Below are positions 63,638-64,000 of a DNA stretch of 64,000 nt, piece by piece; the first letter of the stretch is position 1, and each line of letters begins with the position of its first letter. The stretch spans positions 1-64,000 of the forward strand of contig JAXDNJ010000027.1 of NCBI GenBank assembly GCA_034669505.1, given 5' to 3'. The notes beneath the pieces are model-generated. The model did no database searches and was not told where the DNA came from. It worked only from the letters and a program-made list of their open reading frames with translations. The position numbers and the translations under genes are program-made. Origin of the DNA: JAFASC01 sp034669505. GTDB lineage: Bacteria > Pseudomonadota > Alphaproteobacteria > Rhizobiales > Beijerinckiaceae.

Positions 63638-64000
63638 TTATTGCGAGCGCGGCGGCTCCGGCGCCGCAGGGGCCGCAGGCACGTTTGGCGCCTGCTGCAG
63701 CTGCTTCAGCTGGTCGAGCACGCCGCCGCCGGAAGCCGGCTGACCGGCGGGGGCGGTCGGCGGGGTGACGCCCTCAAAGATCGATTTCGGCGCGCGGCCG
63801 TAGCTCGCCATCACGGTCAGCGCGATGCTGGTCACAAAAAAGATCGCTGCCAGGATTGCGGTCGCGCGGGTCAGCGCATTGGCCTGACCGCGGCCGGTGA
63901 AGAGACCGCCGGTGCCCCCGCCGCCCCCGATGCCAAGCGCACCGCCCTCCGAGCGCTGCAGGAGCACGGTCACGATCAGGCCGATCACCACCATGAGGTG
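63638..64000 (-). CDS. secG: Preprotein translocase subunit SecG, 5' end outside the window
   Basis: Membrane subunit of the Sec translocon. Visible: end of the first helix (VVIGLIVTVLLQRSEGG), the conserved LGIGGGGGTGGLFTGRGQAN loop, LTRATAILAAIFFVTSIALT as the second helix, and a Pro/Ala-rich tail. The frame continues to the window edge as His-Leu before the first visible Met, so the start lies beyond base 64000. At least 120 residues are present. Confidence 0.92.
   Translation of the reverse strand, partial: HLMVVIGLIVTVLLQRSEGGALGIGGGGGTGGLFTGRGQANALTRATAILAAIFFVTSIALTVMASYGRAPKSIFEGVTPPTAPAGQPASGGGVLDQLKQLQQAPNVPAAPAAPEPPRSQ

Overview
The window looks like a piece of an alphaproteobacterial chromosome, most likely order Hyphomicrobiales (Rhizobiales), Bradyrhizobium/Xanthobacteraceae side. 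The reasons are high GC, the housekeeping order tRNA-Leu, tig, clpP, clpX, lon, HU, the pyrG/secG neighbourhood, and a long imperfect palindrome (27162-27264) of a type I associate with that group. I identified genes from protein motifs and context; no database was searched.

Region 1 (1-30719) is one accessory island of about 30 kb in three transcription blocks. Block A (+, 1-10428) encodes a Liv-type ABC transporter (two permeases, two ATPases), the two subunits of an ATP-dependent hydantoinase/oxoprolinase, two luciferase-like (LLM) flavin/F420 oxidoreductases and a threonine synthase-like PLP enzyme. Block B (-, 16237-10448) is a compact coenzyme F420 operon in the order fgd, cofE, cofD, cofC, fbiC: the full biosynthetic set plus an F420-dependent glucose-6-phosphate dehydrogenase to reduce the cofactor. 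Block C (+, 16357-30719) encodes a three-gene molybdenum hydroxylase whose iron-sulfur subunit is fused to a CoxG domain, a LamB/YcsF protein, a second PLP enzyme, a two-subunit CoA transferase, another LLM oxidoreductase, a periplasmic binding protein and a second Liv transporter. Together they suggest uptake and F420-linked breakdown of an N-containing, possibly heterocyclic compound: hydroxylation, reduction, ATP-driven ring opening, deamination, CoA activation. The pathway and substrate are inferences.

Region 2 (30758-46687) is mixed: tRNA-Glu, recJ, a glutathione transferase, a GNAT acetyltransferase, a fasciclin protein next to an ECF sigma/RskA anti-sigma pair, dapE, an EF-hand protein, an autotransporter esterase, tRNA-Gly, a 916-residue protein combining a dinucleotide-binding N-terminus with an ATP-grasp-like C-terminus, a cyclic-nucleotide-binding protein, another LLM oxidoreductase and ribokinase.

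Region 3 (46752-53878) is the conserved proteostasis block HU, lon, clpX, clpP, tig, tRNA-Leu, transcribed leftward. clpX has an in-frame amber stop at codon 111 but is otherwise full length. A good heat-shock (RpoH-type) promoter candidate precedes lon.

Region 4 (54021-64000) holds a DUF899/small membrane protein pair divergent from an HTH protein and a propeller-like protein, metY with a DUF1272 protein, a YeiH-type putative sulfate exporter with a 50-residue membrane protein, a DUF2252 protein, pyrG and the start-truncated secG at the window edge. I saw no CRISPR array, insertion sequence, phage gene or rRNA.
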